Below, piece by piece: positions 6,979 through 8,244 of a stretch of DNA of 8,244 nt. Both the position numbers and the translations under genes were made by a program. Location of the stretch: the NCBI GenBank assembly GCA_026786325.1, contig JAJAYH010000062.1, positions 1-8,244 on the forward strand, in the 5' to 3' direction. Within the stretch, counting starts at the first letter, position 1, and each line of letters starts with the position of its first letter. This stretch comes from Alkalinema sp. CAN_BIN05 (GTDB taxonomy: Bacteria; Cyanobacteriota; Cyanobacteriia; Leptolyngbyales; Leptolyngbyaceae). The notes beneath the pieces are model-generated. The model did no database searches and was not told the origin of the DNA. It saw only the letters and a program-made list of their open reading frames with translations.

Positions 6979-6992
6979 GTAGACTTGGATAC
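6979..6992. promoter_or_regulatory. GTA-N8-TAC palindrome (NtcA-type consensus), tentative
   Basis: GTAGACTTGGATAC fits the minimal consensus GTAN8TAC of the cyanobacterial nitrogen regulator NtcA. It sits in the divergent nadC/kinase intergenic region. No properly spaced TAN3T -10 box is found about 22 bp away in either direction: the closest, TACGGT at 7010-7015, is 17 bp off. A six-base consensus like this occurs about twice by chance in a window of this size, so confidence is low. Confidence 0.22.
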
Positions 6993-7106
6993 GCACTATT
7001 ATGGTGGTTTACGGTTCTATGAATGTCTCGGCCAATCTGCGCGAGGAAATCATAGAATATTTAATTTCATCTCAACTTGCTTTATGCTGCTCTAGGAGAG
7101 CTTTCC

Positions 7107-8244
7107 TTGGGAGCTTCGACACCGAAAACGTTAAACGAAAATTTAAAGACCGCACTGCTAAGACGGCTTCAGGTATTGGTGAGAGAGTCTGTTGATTGTC
7201 ATGCGATTTGCGAGCATTCGGTCAAGGGAATAGTACAGTTGCTGGATGTTTGTGGGTGTCAACTGCGAATTTTTAATAGCAAAGCGACATTGACGACAGC
7301 GCTCTATGAGTATGTATGCGATCGCGATGAAGTGGGTTCGGTCCTCGTCCATTACACCAGCTTCCCCGATACAGACGCGCCCAATATTAGCCCGATCGTC
7401 GAAGCCAAACTAACCCATAATCATCCTGAAACCCCAGTCTTTACCTTTCGTTATCCATTGATTAGCCAAATGGAAGTCTTGGGCGAATTTGTGGTTCATC
7501 GTGAAGAACGGCAAAATTTTGATGCAGATGTGTTGGACTTGTTAGATCAAGTTGGGACATATTGTGCGATCGGCCTACGTCAAATGCGTTTTCTGCGGGT
7601 CAGCCAAACCCAATCCGTCGAGCTAAAACGTCTCAATCAACTTCAGGATACCTTCCTCAGTACCGTGTCCTACGAGCTACGGATTCCGCTGTCAAATATT
7701 AAAATGTCGATTCAAATGCTGAGCTTAGCCCTGCGCCGATCGGATCAGTATGATGCACTGGCCGACGCAGAGGCTCCATTTACCCTAGAGGCTCTCGCGT
7801 ACTCAAAGGTGAGTCGCTATATAGAAGTGTTGCAAAAGGAATGCGATCGGGAAACTAAGCTGATTCAAGATTTGCTGGACTTGCAGCAGCTCGACAATGA
7901 CACCGTGTCGCTGTTGATTAGCTCCATTGATCTCCCGCAATGGTTAACCTACGTCGTCAATCCCTTCCAGAAGCGCTTCCAAGAATACAATTTCAACTAC
8001 AACATTGACATCGAACCCGACCTTCCAGCCCTGATGTGCGATCAAATTAGTCTGTCGCGCATTATGGTTGAGCTGCTTAATAATGCCTATCGCTATACAC
8101 CTAGCGGAGAAAATATTCGGATTCATGCCTTCCAGAAAAAAAGTATCCGATCGAATTCTCCAACGCAACTTCATTTGCAGGTGATCAATTCTGGCGTTGA
8201 GATTCCCTTGGAAGAACGATCGAAGGTGTTCGAGAAGTTTTATC
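7107..8244 (+). CDS. GAF-type sensor histidine kinase with degenerate H-box, 3'-truncated by window edge
   Basis: The frame is open from 7065 to the right edge without a stop and encodes a cytosolic two-component sensor; no membrane segment is visible. The first 160 or so residues look like a GAF-type sensory domain, ending in PLISQMEVLGEFVVHR and a CAIGLRQ helix. A dimerisation/phosphoacceptor region follows, then the start of an HATPase domain with an intact N-box (ELLNNA, 8070-8087), a G1 box reading VINSGVEIP (8181-8207) and FEKFY at the edge. The G2 box lies outside. The H-box reads VSYELRIPLSNIK where VSHELRTPLSNIK is expected, so the phosphorylated His is Tyr189 and the following Thr is Ile193. 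No ATG is available; I chose TTG 7107 because AGGAGAG (7094-7100) precedes it, but TTG 7077 or GTG 7179 are alternatives. An upstream segment in another frame suggests a 5' frameshift. Kinase family is sure; activity is doubtful. Confidence 0.8.
   Translation, partial: MGASTPKTLNENLKTALLRRLQVLVRESVDCHAICEHSVKGIVQLLDVCGCQLRIFNSKATLTTALYEYVCDRDEVGSVLVHYTSFPDTDAPNISPIVEAKLTHNHPETPVFTFRYPLISQMEVLGEFVVHREERQNFDADVLDLLDQVGTYCAIGLRQMRFLRVSQTQSVELKRLNQLQDTFLSTVSYELRIPLSNIKMSIQMLSLALRRSDQYDALADAEAPFTLEALAYSKVSRYIEVLQKECDRETKLIQDLLDLQQLDNDTVSLLISSIDLPQWLTYVVNPFQKRFQEYNFNYNIDIEPDLPALMCDQISLSRIMVELLNNAYRYTPSGENIRIHAFQKKSIRSNSPTQLHLQVINSGVEIPLEERSKVFEKFY

Noticed and set aside
7001..7195. 64-codon open frame starting MVVYGSM as a leader peptide gene before the kinase
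   Set aside because: It has no Shine-Dalgarno sequence, and its second half is out of frame with a well-conserved kinase N-terminus. Only the first 19 residues after ATG 7019 look protein-like, which fits a frameshifted kinase start better.
99..7325. Six GCGATCGC copies as a repeat array
   Set aside because: They are dispersed, lie mostly in coding regions and are the normal HIP1 palindromes of cyanobacterial genomes. They are not a CRISPR or a mobile repeat.

Overview
The window is from a cyanobacterial chromosome. At least six exact copies of the HIP1 palindrome GCGATCGC (near 99, 297, 3959, 5690, 6393 and 7318) occur where about 0.1 would be expected by chance, and many further CGATCG cores are present. 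The gene content agrees: a photosynthetic/respiratory NDH-1 subunit NdhF, a cyanobacterial DUF1824 protein, and a GAF-type hybrid sensor kinase of the kind common in this phylum. I cannot name the genus from the sequence.

Layout. The window opens inside proC (proline synthesis, + strand, 5' end missing). A DUF1824-family gene lies on the minus strand, convergent with proC and divergent from a small thioredoxin gene with a WCGLC active site. The thioredoxin gene ends at an intrinsic terminator and is followed by ndhF, a 685-residue proton-pumping subunit of NDH-1, which has its own strong terminator. Next comes a small glutathione S-transferase-like gene with a well-formed promoter that carries a dyad and a LexA-like box. 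Behind it lies a decayed C-terminal scrap of an ISAs1-type transposase. On the minus strand, nadC (quinolinate phosphoribosyltransferase) and fumC (class II fumarase) lie 34 bp apart and probably form a two-gene unit read nadC then fumC. The last 1.1 kb, divergent from nadC, encodes a sensor histidine kinase that runs off the right edge.

Most of this is ordinary metabolic chromosome: proline and NAD synthesis, fumarate metabolism, NDH-1 electron transport and redox defence. I see no evidence of a new multi-gene system. The points most worth checking are in the terminal kinase: its phosphoacceptor histidine is replaced by tyrosine (HELRTP-type motif reads YELRIP), and its 5' end looks frameshifted, so it may be a pseudokinase or a decaying gene. 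Secondary points are the operator-like architecture before the GST gene, the transposase remnant, and a hairpin that contains the fumC stop codon.
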